A stretch of 64,000 nt of DNA, taken from the NCBI GenBank assembly GCA_964446585.1, contig CAYUPI010000008.1, positions 108,525 through 172,524 of the forward strand. Direction: 5' to 3'. The notes beneath the pieces were generated by a model. It did no database searches. It was not told where the DNA came from and worked only from the letters and a program-made list of their open reading frames with translations. A program made the translations under genes and the position numbers. Below, one piece after another: positions 17,826 through 26,059 of the stretch (positions within the stretch are counted from its first letter, which is position 1; the number at the start of each line of letters is the position of its first letter). Source of the DNA: CAYUPI01 sp964446585. Its GTDB lineage: Bacteria; Verrucomicrobiota; Verrucomicrobiia; Limisphaerales; UBA8199.

Positions 17826-18381
17826 ATTCAGGGTGCCCTTTCGATCCAGCAAGCCGACCCGCAACCGTCCCATCGCCCTGAAAAGCATCGCGGAGACGCC
17901 ACAGCATCGACCCACCGACTTTTTTCTGATTAATAAAGTGCACGGCGAAGCTGGGTGCCCTGCATCCCAATTACAAGAAAAAGTTGTTCACAATTCTTCA
18001 GGCCTATTGGAGGGGGTTTTGCCGGGCAGCGCGTCTCGCCGGCGCTTGCCCGGACGGCGAGCCACAGGTCGGCTTCGGCACGTTCAAACACCACGGAGGC
18101 GTAGCACGCCGACGTCAGTCTGCGCATCTTTTCGCGAAAGGTCGAAAAATCAGGCCGACTCACGGGCGTGTTGCCCAAACACGAAACCGCAGGACAAGGG
18201 TGACTCTCGGTCCGACTGCTTTGCCAGAATTCGAGATAAACAGGCAATTCGAACGTTACTGCGATTGGGGACAGCCGTATCCCGCGTTTGGGCAACCCTC
18301 CCTCAAGTCGACGGCTACACCAAATGTGCGGGCCAGGAGCGCGCCGATCCTGTCAGCGGGCAAGGGCACTGGCGTCGTGGC
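17826..18381. repeat. intergenic region holding a palindromic element, family F
   Basis: 556 bp without a convincing gene; long plus-strand frames here are arginine-rich with no family features. Between 18170 and 18296 lies an element with perfect 11-bp inverted termini (GTTGCCCAAAC and GTTTGGGCAAC). One end of the same element (GGCGTGTTGCCCAAA) recurs at about 12687. A diverged family A arm (GTAGCACGCCGACGTCAGTC) lies at about 18101. Confidence 0.65.
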
Positions 18382-19266
18382 TTAGAGCCGCGGGACGTTC
18401 CCGGATTGGGCGACGACCTGCTGGCCTTTTTTAGATTGAACAAACTTGATGAAATCGAGTGTGCCTGAGGCTTCCTTGCCTTTGCTGGTATAAAAGCGCA
18501 ACATTCTGGCATAGGGATACTTGCCCTCGTTGACTGATGCGGTCGTGGGCGCCACGCCGCCGATGGAAAGGGCTTTTATGCCGGGGCTGCGGATCAGATC
18601 AAGGCTGACATAGCCGGCGGCATGGGCGTCCTGGGCGACAGCCTGGACGATGGCGGAATAAGAAGTAAAGGCGTTCGTGCCGGCGGGATACGGCTTATCC
18701 TCCATCGCCAATTCGCGAAAGCCGAGATACGTGCCTGAAACAGGATTGCGGATCTCCAACTGAATCGGAGCATCGAGGCCGCCGACTTCTTTCCAGTTCT
18801 TGACGGAGCCGGTGAAGACGTCGCGGACCTGCTCACGGGTGAGATCGGAGAGTGGGTTGGCGGCGTTGACAATGACGGCGATGCTGTACGAGCCGATGGG
18901 ATGCTCGGTGAACGCGATGTTGCGTTCCTTGGCCTGCTTCAGCTCGTCGGCGTTGGGCAGGCGGGAAGCTGCGGCGACGTCACACTGGTCGCCGACCAAG
19001 GCCCAGAAGCCGGAACCGGTGCCTTTGGATTCCAGCTCGAAACCGGCAGTGGGATGCTCCTTTTTGTATTCAGCAATCAGCCGCGGTCCGAGCTCCTCGC
19101 CAATCGTGTTGGAACCTTTGATAACAACTCTGCCTGAGGGCACCTTGTTGTCCGGAGCTGTAGAGGGTTGATCAGAACAGCCCGGCAGCGCCAGACTCAA
19201 GGCCAACAAGGACAAAGCGAGGAGCCGCGGCAGGTGGGAGCCATCTATGGAGCATGTTGTTTTCAT
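18382..19266 (-). CDS. PstS-like phosphate-binding lipoprotein
   Basis: Periplasmic substrate-binding protein of the phosphate ABC-transporter PstS family, about 294 residues. The signal peptide ends in a lipobox (SLALPGC), so it is probably a lipoprotein. Ligand-loop blocks are VVIKGSNTIGEELG (SGSxT-like), ESKGTGSGFWAL, DVAAASR, NPLSDLTREQVRDVFTGSVKNW, NPVSGTYLGFREL and GYVSLDLI. No PstC/A/B or PhoU gene is in the window. It sits alone between two LamG-type giants, so it may act as a stand-alone binding protein or sensor. ATG 19264-19266 is preferred over GTG at 19272. Confidence 0.88.
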   Translation of the reverse strand: MKTTCSIDGSHLPRLLALSLLALSLALPGCSDQPSTAPDNKVPSGRVVIKGSNTIGEELGPRLIAEYKKEHPTAGFELESKGTGSGFWALVGDQCDVAAASRLPNADELKQAKERNIAFTEHPIGSYSIAVIVNAANPLSDLTREQVRDVFTGSVKNWKEVGGLDAPIQLEIRNPVSGTYLGFRELAMEDKPYPAGTNAFTSYSAIVQAVAQDAHAAGYVSLDLIRSPGIKALSIGGVAPTTASVNEGKYPYARMLRFYTSKGKEASGTLDFIKFVQSKKGQQVVAQSGNVPRL

Positions 19267-19446
19267 GAGCACGCAGATTGGTTAGGGCCTGGGAACGATG
19301 CGGGGGTAATCTTGCAAAACTCGGTCTCAGTCGGCAAGCCAAAAGCGGCCATCGATATTGGTTGACGAACACGATTCAGCGCCTCGAATTCCCGCATGCT
19401 CGGCTCCCCCTCACTCGAGCCTTCGCTAAGGGAGATGCGCCAGTTT

Positions 19447-19561
19447 GGCGGAGTGCGCCCGTCCCCGGGCGCAGCAACGAACGAAAAAAGGATGCTCGTG
19501 ACGGGCCTCACGCGTCGGAACACCCGGAGCCTGCTGCGCCCGGGGACGGGCGCACTCCGCC
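19447..19561. repeat. palindromic element, family B, full copy
   Basis: 30-bp perfect inverted arms at 19447-19476 and 19532-19561, beginning GGCGGAGTGCGCCCGTCCCC, around a 55-bp centre. It fills the gap between the PstS-like gene and the second LamG gene. Other copies: 31166-31316, 34181-34293, 58560-58670, and a partial at about 36880. Confidence 0.9.
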
Positions 19562-19578
19562 TTACCCATCGGATTGGG

Positions 19579-21789
19579 TTATGGGTACACGAGCCGGAAG
19601 AAGGTGCGCGGGCCCGAAGGGGGATTGGTGTAAGGACTGGTGGCGCCTGTGATCTTCGTATAAGGTCCGGGCACGACGTTGTTCGAGGCCAGTGAAAAGG
19701 CCGGATTGTTCCAGCTCAGCACGAGCATTCCGCCAAGCAGAGCGTATTGAATGGCCTCTGGAGTGGGCGCGATGTTAGGGAGGACATCGCTGAATTTGGT
19801 GCCGATCTTCAACTGGCCAAGCGCAAGGTTGCCAATACCGAGGTCTTCACGAAGCTGCACCGCGCCAGTTTCGCTGGTATTGAGACTGTCCGTACCGTCC
19901 ACGCTCGAACTGGACTCGGTAGTGGGATTGACCCAAAGGGTGCTCTCACTGGTGGCAGAATTGTAGCGGGTCACTACAGCGTAGGTCGTTCCGAGAGACA
20001 GGTCCTGCGGGAAAATAGCGGAAGGGATGGCGGAGTTGATGGAAATTCCCATCCTAAAGGTCCCCCCAGCCGTCGCACCGTTGGTCCGAGCGAAGACCCG
20101 GCACCGGAAATTCAAGTTGTCCGCGGTGCTGGATTTAAAATGGAGGAAATAGTTGCCCACCCCTGAGGGCAATACCGAGAAGTTCACCGTGCACCCGGTG
20201 TAGAAGATGACTGCATCGCTCGGAGCGTAGGTGGTGCCTGCCGGGTTGTTGGTCAGTTGCGCCGCGACATCCTCAGTGTTGGTGTAGCTCAGATACACGA
20301 ACGGGTTTGTGACCTGCATCTCGAAGGCAGTGCTAGGTGGTACCGTTTGCCACGGACTACCATCCGCCAGGTATATGGAATTGGGCGAAATGAAGTTCGA
20401 GTAGGCAAAGTTGTCAGAAAAGACCACGCCGATCAGCGGGCTGACGGTCAAGGTGAAGCTCACGGTGTTCGTCGAGTGGCCATCAGTGACATCGATATCG
20501 ACGGTGGTGAGTCCGGCCACGCCTGGTTCGGGAGTGAGGGTGACAGTGCGGTTAGCGCCGCTGCCGCCGAAGACGATGTTGCCGGACGTCAACACCGTTT
20601 CATCGGAGGAGGAACCGTAGAGAGTAATGGGATCAGATTCAGGGTCACTCACGGTGAACGAGAGAGCGGGAATGGGGGTGTTCGTATAAGCTCGTTGGTT
20701 GGGAATCGGCGTTGCCGCGGGCGTGCCGACTCTCACCAAAAAGGTCGTAAACGATGTGTTAACAGTATCGCTCACGTAAACGGTGATGACCGATTGTCCC
20801 TGGAGACCCGCGACGGGAGTCACCGTAATAGTCCGGTTTTGGGGCGTATTAGTCGCCAACGTGAGGTTGGCGGGATTATTGGGGATCAGAGTGGGATTGG
20901 AAGAGGACGCGGTGACAACCAGGTTGTTGGGTGTTTCGGCATCGTTCACAGTAAAGGAAATCGGACCGGTTGTGCCGTTTTCGGGTACGGCTTGTTTGGG
21001 AATAAAGGAAATGGTCGGTGATGTGTTCGTGCCGGCGACATCGGCAAAAAATGTGCCGATTCTAAGATTGTCCACGTATTCCGTGCCTTGACCGCTGTTC
21101 AGGTTGGACTGGCGAAACGAATATTGGTAAACGTTAAACTGGTTCGAACGGACAGCGGTGCCAAGGTCATTGGCGGTGGCGCTCGGATCGGCTTCCGATT
21201 TCGGGTTGAGCCAGATGGTGGATAAACCCGTGTTCGGGACAAATCGCGTGACGACGGTGTAAACCGTGTTCGTGCTCAAGTCCTGATCGATTTGCCCGAA
21301 ATCGTTGATATTCGTCGAGGCGGCGCCATTGGCGATGCTGATGCGAAACATGCCCGCCGGTACAGCCGCATGGCTCACCGTGTTACTGCGCGAGACCCAT
21401 ACGCGGGCGCCAAAATCCGCAAGAGCGGTGTTGGGGGCATTCGTGCCCTTGAAATGGGCGAAGTAGGTACCCGCGGTCAGTGATACTCCTGGCAAGTCAT
21501 TGGAAACGGCCATCGTGAAACTGGAATATAGCTTGACCGATGGGGCCGTGAGAAGATAAGGCGCCCCCTGCAAGACCGCGTGGTCATCCTCGCTCCGGGC
21601 ACCGGTAACAACCAACGTGTTGTTTGACACCAACATCGTCCCAGTCGTCCCGCTATGGAGCTCCCAGGCGGAAGCACCGTTGACGAGAGGTCCGTCAGGA
21701 TAAGTGAAAGTGTCGCTGAAAATGACGCCCGCGCGGGCGGCGGAACCTAGGCATATTATCAGAGCTGCAGCGAGGAGTGCTTTTTTCAT
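19579..21789 (-). CDS. large secreted LamG/Ig-like protein, FFRL-terminated (paralogue 2)
   Basis: About 736 residues with a clear signal peptide (MKKALLAAALIICLGSAARA). A first LamG-like domain (VIFSDTFTYPDGPLVNGASA to about residue 250) ends with the VDNLRIGT motif. Ig/cadherin-like modules follow (about residues 255-455; VFGGSGANRTVTLTPEPGVA repeats), then a second LamG-like domain starting VVFSDNFAYSNFIS. It ends GPRTFFRLVYP. It shares modules and tail with the protein at 15726-17825, so the two are rearranged paralogues. Presumably exported and possibly surface-displayed. The ATG at 21787-21789 is followed directly by the signal peptide; another ATG lies three codons upstream. Confidence 0.8.
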   Translation of the reverse strand: MKKALLAAALIICLGSAARAGVIFSDTFTYPDGPLVNGASAWELHSGTTGTMLVSNNTLVVTGARSEDDHAVLQGAPYLLTAPSVKLYSSFTMAVSNDLPGVSLTAGTYFAHFKGTNAPNTALADFGARVWVSRSNTVSHAAVPAGMFRISIANGAASTNINDFGQIDQDLSTNTVYTVVTRFVPNTGLSTIWLNPKSEADPSATANDLGTAVRSNQFNVYQYSFRQSNLNSGQGTEYVDNLRIGTFFADVAGTNTSPTISFIPKQAVPENGTTGPISFTVNDAETPNNLVVTASSSNPTLIPNNPANLTLATNTPQNRTITVTPVAGLQGQSVITVYVSDTVNTSFTTFLVRVGTPAATPIPNQRAYTNTPIPALSFTVSDPESDPITLYGSSSDETVLTSGNIVFGGSGANRTVTLTPEPGVAGLTTVDIDVTDGHSTNTVSFTLTVSPLIGVVFSDNFAYSNFISPNSIYLADGSPWQTVPPSTAFEMQVTNPFVYLSYTNTEDVAAQLTNNPAGTTYAPSDAVIFYTGCTVNFSVLPSGVGNYFLHFKSSTADNLNFRCRVFARTNGATAGGTFRMGISINSAIPSAIFPQDLSLGTTYAVVTRYNSATSESTLWVNPTTESSSSVDGTDSLNTSETGAVQLREDLGIGNLALGQLKIGTKFSDVLPNIAPTPEAIQYALLGGMLVLSWNNPAFSLASNNVVPGPYTKITGATSPYTNPPSGPRTFFRLVYP

Positions 21790-21942
21790 AATGGGCAATC
21801 TGGGTTTACAGGTTTAGATGCGGTGATAAGTGCGATAAGGCAATACAGTCGGGACGGGAGTGGGTGAGGCTGTTATTCCTGGGCTGAGGTGGAAAAGCAT
21901 CGAGGACGACAGAACTGGATGGTTGGGCAAAAGTTAGGCGTC

Positions 21943-22728
21943 TTAATTGGGAGTGTCAGGCGTCGGGTACCAGTACATGACCCGCTCGGCCGACCATTCC
22001 ACACCCGCTTTGTTAGATTCGTCGGGAGTGCGGAGGAAATCGTTGGTTTTGGCGGAGCGCGCGCTGCCGTCACACATGGCGAAGTTTCCGCGGCGGTCGT
22101 GGCGCCCAATGGAGTATTGGCCGGTAACGTTGGATTGGGCGGCCCCGGCGGTGGGGTTATTGCCATCGGTCTCGGCCTGCATGATTGTATCGGAGGGTTT
22201 GCGGACCTGGCCCAACTTGGAGTTGGGCACCACCCGGGTCGGCCCACCTTTGTTGATGCAGAGCCGGCCATTCTCGCCATACATGAAGAAAGCCCGGGCA
22301 AGCGTGGGTTTGGCTGTGTCCGTGGGCGCAGCCTGGGCCGGACAAGAGTAAAGCGTGTGGTTATTCGGAAGCGGCGGGTTGGGCGGAGTGGCCAGGTAGA
22401 GGTTGGTCATTGGCGGCTGTTTGACATAGACAGCCACCACATTGTACCAGGCATCGACATTCTCCGGGGCGACAATCGGCAGGACTGTGTTGCCTTCTTC
22501 CGGGACGAAGTCGTTGTTGTCATCGGTGTACATGCGGTAAGCCAAGCCCCACTGTTTCATGTTGTTGAGGCAAGCGATATTCTGGGCACGTGTTTTGGCT
22601 TTGGCCAGAGCCGGCAGCAACATGGCCGCAAGGATGGCAATGATGGCGATGACGACCAGAAGCTCAATCAGGGTGAAGGCAGGAGATGGCAATATAGCGC
22701 GCGCGCCTTTGAGGGTTGGCGAAGACAT
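21943..22728 (-). CDS. pseudopilin-like protein (prepilin leader, H-X9-DG tail)
   Basis: About 261 residues. After a 17-residue leader (MSSPTLKGARAILPSPA) comes FTLIELLVVIAIIAILAAM, the type IV prepilin cleavage/methylation motif with glutamate at mature position 5, then LLPALAKAKTRAQNIACLNN. The C-terminus has H-D-R-R-G-N-F-A-M-C-D-G, the H-X9-DG motif typical of the abundant planctomycete/verrucomicrobial pseudopilins. Likely an inner-membrane type II-secretion-like or surface pseudopilin; the exact machine is not in the window. I start at ATG 22726-22728; the frame to 22962 puts 78 extra residues before the leader. Divergent from the PQQ-propeller gene. Confidence 0.9.
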   Translation of the reverse strand: MSSPTLKGARAILPSPAFTLIELLVVIAIIAILAAMLLPALAKAKTRAQNIACLNNMKQWGLAYRMYTDDNNDFVPEEGNTVLPIVAPENVDAWYNVVAVYVKQPPMTNLYLATPPNPPLPNNHTLYSCPAQAAPTDTAKPTLARAFFMYGENGRLCINKGGPTRVVPNSKLGQVRKPSDTIMQAETDGNNPTAGAAQSNVTGQYSIGRHDRRGNFAMCDGSARSAKTNDFLRTPDESNKAGVEWSAERVMYWYPTPDTPN

Positions 22729-22944
22729 AATCTGGCTCGTGGTCCGCTGACGGTCTATGGCTTTGTGCGACCCAGGTTTCTGCGATGAGTTTAATCCAGG
22801 TGCATGACAAGGCAAGACCCTAATTGTTTCAAAGCGCATCAAATTATTCACAACGAGGTGACGTTTCAATGACAAGATAATACGTGTAAGTATTTTTGAT
22901 TGCGCGGCGGTTTCTTCTGGTTGATACTCTGGACGATTACAATC

Positions 22945-24063
22945 ATGAGTCGGATCAGCCAATATCCGGGTTTGCTGTTCTTATACGCCGCGGCCAGCGC
23001 CGGGGCGCCGGCCACTACAGCTGATTGGCCGATGTACCGCGGCGGATCGGCGCTGCTGGGGGTGGCGGAGGGAAGCCTGCCGGGCAAACTGAGCCTTTTG
23101 TGGAGCTTCAAAACGGGCGGGGCGGTGAAATCTTCGGCGGCCATCGCGCAAGGCCGGCTTTTCATCGGTTCCTGCGATGAAATGGTCTATGGACTCGATT
23201 TTGCCGGCGGAAAGAAGATTTGGACATTTAAGACGGGCGGGGCTGTTGAGTCTTCGCCCTTGGTGCTGGACCAGAAGGTGTATGTAGGGTCAAGCGATGG
23301 CACTTTGTACGCCCTCGACGCCTCGACCGGCATGCTGAGCTGGAAATATGAGACGGGCGACAAAATCCTTGGCTCGGCCAATTGGCTGAAGCGCGATGAG
23401 AAGCTTGCCGTGCTCGTAGGCAGCTATGATTTCAAGCTGCACTGCGTTGATGCGGCGACCGGCAAGACCAACTGGGTCTATGAAACCGGCAATTACATCA
23501 ACGGTTCGCCGGGAGTGGCTGCCGGGCAGGCGGTTTTTGGCGGGTGTGACGGCTTGCTGCACGTGCTGTCTCTGGCGGAAGGCAAGCAAGTCAAAGAAAT
23601 CGAGGCGGGCGCCTACATTGCTGGCTCAGCCGCCATGACGGGCGATCGCGCTTACTTTGGCCAGTTCGAAAACGAGTTCCTTTGTGTTGACCTGAAAAAA
23701 GGCGAGAAGGCCTGGTCCTTTCACGATCGCAATTTCCCGTACTTCGCTTCGCCGGCAGTCACGGCCGACCGCGTGATTTTTGGCGGCCGGGACAAGCTGG
23801 TACACTGCGTCAACCGCGATGACGGCAAACAGGTTTGGAGCTTTGCGACCCGCGGCAAGGTGGATAGCTCGCCGGTGGTTTGCGGGGACAAAGTGGTGGT
23901 GGGCTCGGATGACGGGCGCTTGTATCTGCTTACTTTGGCCCAGGGTAAAGAGCTTTGGTCGTATGACGCGGGCCAGCCGATTGAAAGCTCACCAGCGGTG
24001 GCGGATGGGCGAGTGGTGATTGGGGCGGATGATGGCATGGTGTACTGTCTTGGAACGAAATGA
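22945..24063 (+). CDS. PQQ-type beta-propeller repeat protein
   Basis: About 372 residues made of WD/PQQ-like propeller blades. About eight copies of W-x-(F/Y)-x-T-G-x-x-x-x-S-(S/G) followed by V-x-x-G-(S/C)-x-D-x-x-(V/L)-x-x-(L/V)-(D/N) can be seen, for example WSFKTGGAVKSSA, WTFKTGGAVESSP and WSYDAGQPIESSP. A hydrophobic N-terminus (ISQYPGLLFLYAAASAGAPA) could be a signal peptide. No PQQ-dehydrogenase active-site motif is evident, so a structural or binding role like BamB is more likely than an enzyme. Only 22 bp separate it from the radical SAM gene, so it may head that operon. ATG 22945 is chosen over an upstream start. Confidence 0.85.
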   Translation: MSRISQYPGLLFLYAAASAGAPATTADWPMYRGGSALLGVAEGSLPGKLSLLWSFKTGGAVKSSAAIAQGRLFIGSCDEMVYGLDFAGGKKIWTFKTGGAVESSPLVLDQKVYVGSSDGTLYALDASTGMLSWKYETGDKILGSANWLKRDEKLAVLVGSYDFKLHCVDAATGKTNWVYETGNYINGSPGVAAGQAVFGGCDGLLHVLSLAEGKQVKEIEAGAYIAGSAAMTGDRAYFGQFENEFLCVDLKKGEKAWSFHDRNFPYFASPAVTADRVIFGGRDKLVHCVNRDDGKQVWSFATRGKVDSSPVVCGDKVVVGSDDGRLYLLTLAQGKELWSYDAGQPIESSPAVADGRVVIGADDGMVYCLGTK

Positions 24064-24085
24064 GCGCATCGAGGAGACTCAAACC

Positions 24086-25444
24086 GTGACTGTGACTGAT
24101 ACCACCGGGACAACGGCGCCGGCGCTCCAAAAGGAGACCACCGTCGGAAATTATTTCGTCTCGAACTATCCGCCGTTTTCGTTCTGGAAACCGGAATTCG
24201 TGCCCGAGCTGCACGCTGCCCTCGATCGGCTTCCCTCAACTCTCGACTCTCGGCTCGCGAGTGTCCCACTCGGCCTGTACGTCCACATTCCGTTTTGCCG
24301 CAAGCGCTGCCACTTCTGCTATTTCAAAGTCTATACGGACAAGGATTCGGCCCAGATTCGAAGATACCTCGACGCCGTCCTGCGAGAGTTCGCCCTGTAT
24401 GCGCGCAAACCGTTTGTTGGCGGGCGAAAGCCCAACTTCATTTACTTCGGCGGCGGCACCCCCTCCTATCTTTCGATCAATCAGCTCCGGCACCTGACTA
24501 ACGGCATGAAGTCGCTTTTGCCGTGGGACGAGGCCGAGGAAGTCGCGTTCGAAGGCGAGCCGGGCACACTGACCGATGAGAAACTCAAAGCGATCCGCGA
24601 GCTGGGTGTGACGCGGCTCAGCCTGGGGGTGGAGAATTTCGACGACCATATCCTGGAAATCAACGGGCGGGCGCATCACAGCAAGGAAATCGCCCGTGCC
24701 TACGCGGGCGCACGCGCGGCTGGATTTCCCCAAATCAATATCGATTTGATCGCAGGAATGATTGAGGAAACGGAGGCCAACTGGAGGCAATGCGTGCGCC
24801 GGACCATCGAACTGTCGCCGGATAGCGTGACGATATACGAAATGGAGATTCCGTTCAACACGACGATCTACCGACAGATGAAAGCCGAAGGCAAACTGGT
24901 GGCGCCAGTGGCGGACTGGGACACCAAGCGGCGGTGGGTGAGTTACGCGTTCGACGCATTGGAAGAGGCCGGCTACACAGTTGGCAGCGCCTACACGGCG
25001 GTCAAAGATCCGGCTCGGACGAAATTCGTGTACCGGGACCGTCTGTGGGCTGGGGCTGATTTGCTGTCGCTGGGCGTGGCGTCCTTTGGTTATATGGGTG
25101 GGACGCATTACCAGAACCACTCTGATTTCGAACCTTATGTCGCTTGCCTGGAGGCAGGCGAGTTGCCGATTGGCCGGGCGTTGACCCCGACCGAAGACGA
25201 ACGCTTGATTCGCGAGTTCGTCCTGCAGCTCAAGTTGGGCCGCGTCAGCCGCGCTTACTTCCGGCAGAAGTTCGGGGTCGAGCTGGCTGAGCGGTTCGCC
25301 GAGCCACTGCAGCGGCTGCGCGACTGGGGCTTCCTGGCTACCGACGGCGACCAGGTGCTGCTGAATCGGGACGGTCTGCTGCAGGTCGATCGGCTATTGC
25401 ACGAGTTCTTCCTGCCTCAACATCGGAATGCGCGCTATGTCTGA
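24086..25444 (+). CDS. HemN/HemW-like radical SAM protein
   Basis: About 452 residues. The [4Fe-4S]/SAM motif is YVHIPFCRKRCHFCYFKVYT (C-x3-C-x2-C). It is followed by FIYFGGGTPSYLS (glycine-rich SAM contact), FEGEPGTLT, RLSLGVENFDDHILEINGRAH and INIDLIAGM, all typical of the coproporphyrinogen-oxidase-like superfamily. It lacks the fourth cysteine of true HemN (C-x-C after the triad), so it is more HemW-like or one of the HemN-like methyltransferase/cyclase enzymes. The GTG at 24086 has GAGGAG nine bases upstream; an upstream frame would overlap the propeller gene. Its stop overlaps the start of the chorismate-lyase-like gene. Together with the next two genes it suggests a small-molecule pathway, not heme synthesis. 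Confidence 0.85.
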   Translation: MTVTDTTGTTAPALQKETTVGNYFVSNYPPFSFWKPEFVPELHAALDRLPSTLDSRLASVPLGLYVHIPFCRKRCHFCYFKVYTDKDSAQIRRYLDAVLREFALYARKPFVGGRKPNFIYFGGGTPSYLSINQLRHLTNGMKSLLPWDEAEEVAFEGEPGTLTDEKLKAIRELGVTRLSLGVENFDDHILEINGRAHHSKEIARAYAGARAAGFPQINIDLIAGMIEETEANWRQCVRRTIELSPDSVTIYEMEIPFNTTIYRQMKAEGKLVAPVADWDTKRRWVSYAFDALEEAGYTVGSAYTAVKDPARTKFVYRDRLWAGADLLSLGVASFGYMGGTHYQNHSDFEPYVACLEAGELPIGRALTPTEDERLIREFVLQLKLGRVSRAYFRQKFGVELAERFAEPLQRLRDWGFLATDGDQVLLNRDGLLQVDRLLHEFFLPQHRNARYV

Positions 25445-26024
25445 TCCCATGACGTCTCCGCCCCCTGCTACGGCGCTGCCCATCGCCTATCCGCTCGACG
25501 ATTTCTATGCCCGGGCGGGGTTGGTGTTGCCGAAAATGGAGCGTCTCGCGGGAGACCAAATTCCGGAGCCGTACCATCGCCTTCTGGTCCACGAAAACGA
25601 CATGACTCCCACGCTGGAATCTTTCCATGGCGCGGACATTCATCTGCGCATTTTGGGACGCGAGCAGCGCGATGATTTCTACTTCCGCGAAGTGGTGCTC
25701 CAGCTCAATGGCACCGGGAGACCGGTCGAATTTGGCGCCATTAAGATGAATCTGGCGCTGTTTCCCGCCAAAGCGCGGCAGCTGATCCTGGAGGAACACC
25801 GTCCGCTCGGTCGCATTCTCAAGGACTGCAGCATTCCTCACAGCACGATTGCGAAAGCGTTCTTTCGCGTCGAGGCGGATGATTTGATTCGGCGAGCGTT
25901 GAACCTGGAACAACCGTGTAGTCTGTATGGTCGCCGGGCGAACATTCTCGACCCACAAAAGCGGCCCCTGTCCGAAATTGTCGAGATTCTACCCCCGGTC
26001 AGAGAAAGTGCTGAGGGAAAATAG
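25437..26024 (+). CDS. chorismate-lyase-like (UbiC family) protein
   Basis: About 195 residues matching the UbiC fold. The block DFYFREVVL corresponds to the LREILL strand of E. coli UbiC that carries Arg76. HRPLGRILKD corresponds to PLGRYLF, LYGRRANI to LWGRRSRL, and LSEIVEILPP to LLTELFLP, whose glutamate is Glu155. The two active-site residues, arginine and glutamate, are therefore kept, so cleavage of chorismate to pyruvate and a hydroxybenzoate is plausible. The start ATG 25437 overlaps the radical SAM stop (ATGTCTGA); ATG 25428 is also possible. The downstream flavoprotein starts 35 bp after the stop. No ubiquinone gene is nearby. Confidence 0.75.
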   Translation: MSDPMTSPPPATALPIAYPLDDFYARAGLVLPKMERLAGDQIPEPYHRLLVHENDMTPTLESFHGADIHLRILGREQRDDFYFREVVLQLNGTGRPVEFGAIKMNLALFPAKARQLILEEHRPLGRILKDCSIPHSTIAKAFFRVEADDLIRRALNLEQPCSLYGRRANILDPQKRPLSEIVEILPPVRESAEGK

Positions 26025-26059
26025 AGGATGTATCACGTTTCTGCGGCACCTGATAAGGA

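Noticed and set aside
17743..18468. 241-codon plus-strand frame
   Set aside because: It overlaps the 5' end of the LamG gene and the 3' end of the PstS-like gene on the other strand, is Arg/Pro-rich, and runs through a palindromic element.
24086..25444. True coproporphyrinogen III dehydrogenase (hemN)
   Set aside because: The fourth cysteine after the C-x3-C-x2-C triad is absent and the neighbours are not heme genes, so only a HemN-like assignment is supported.
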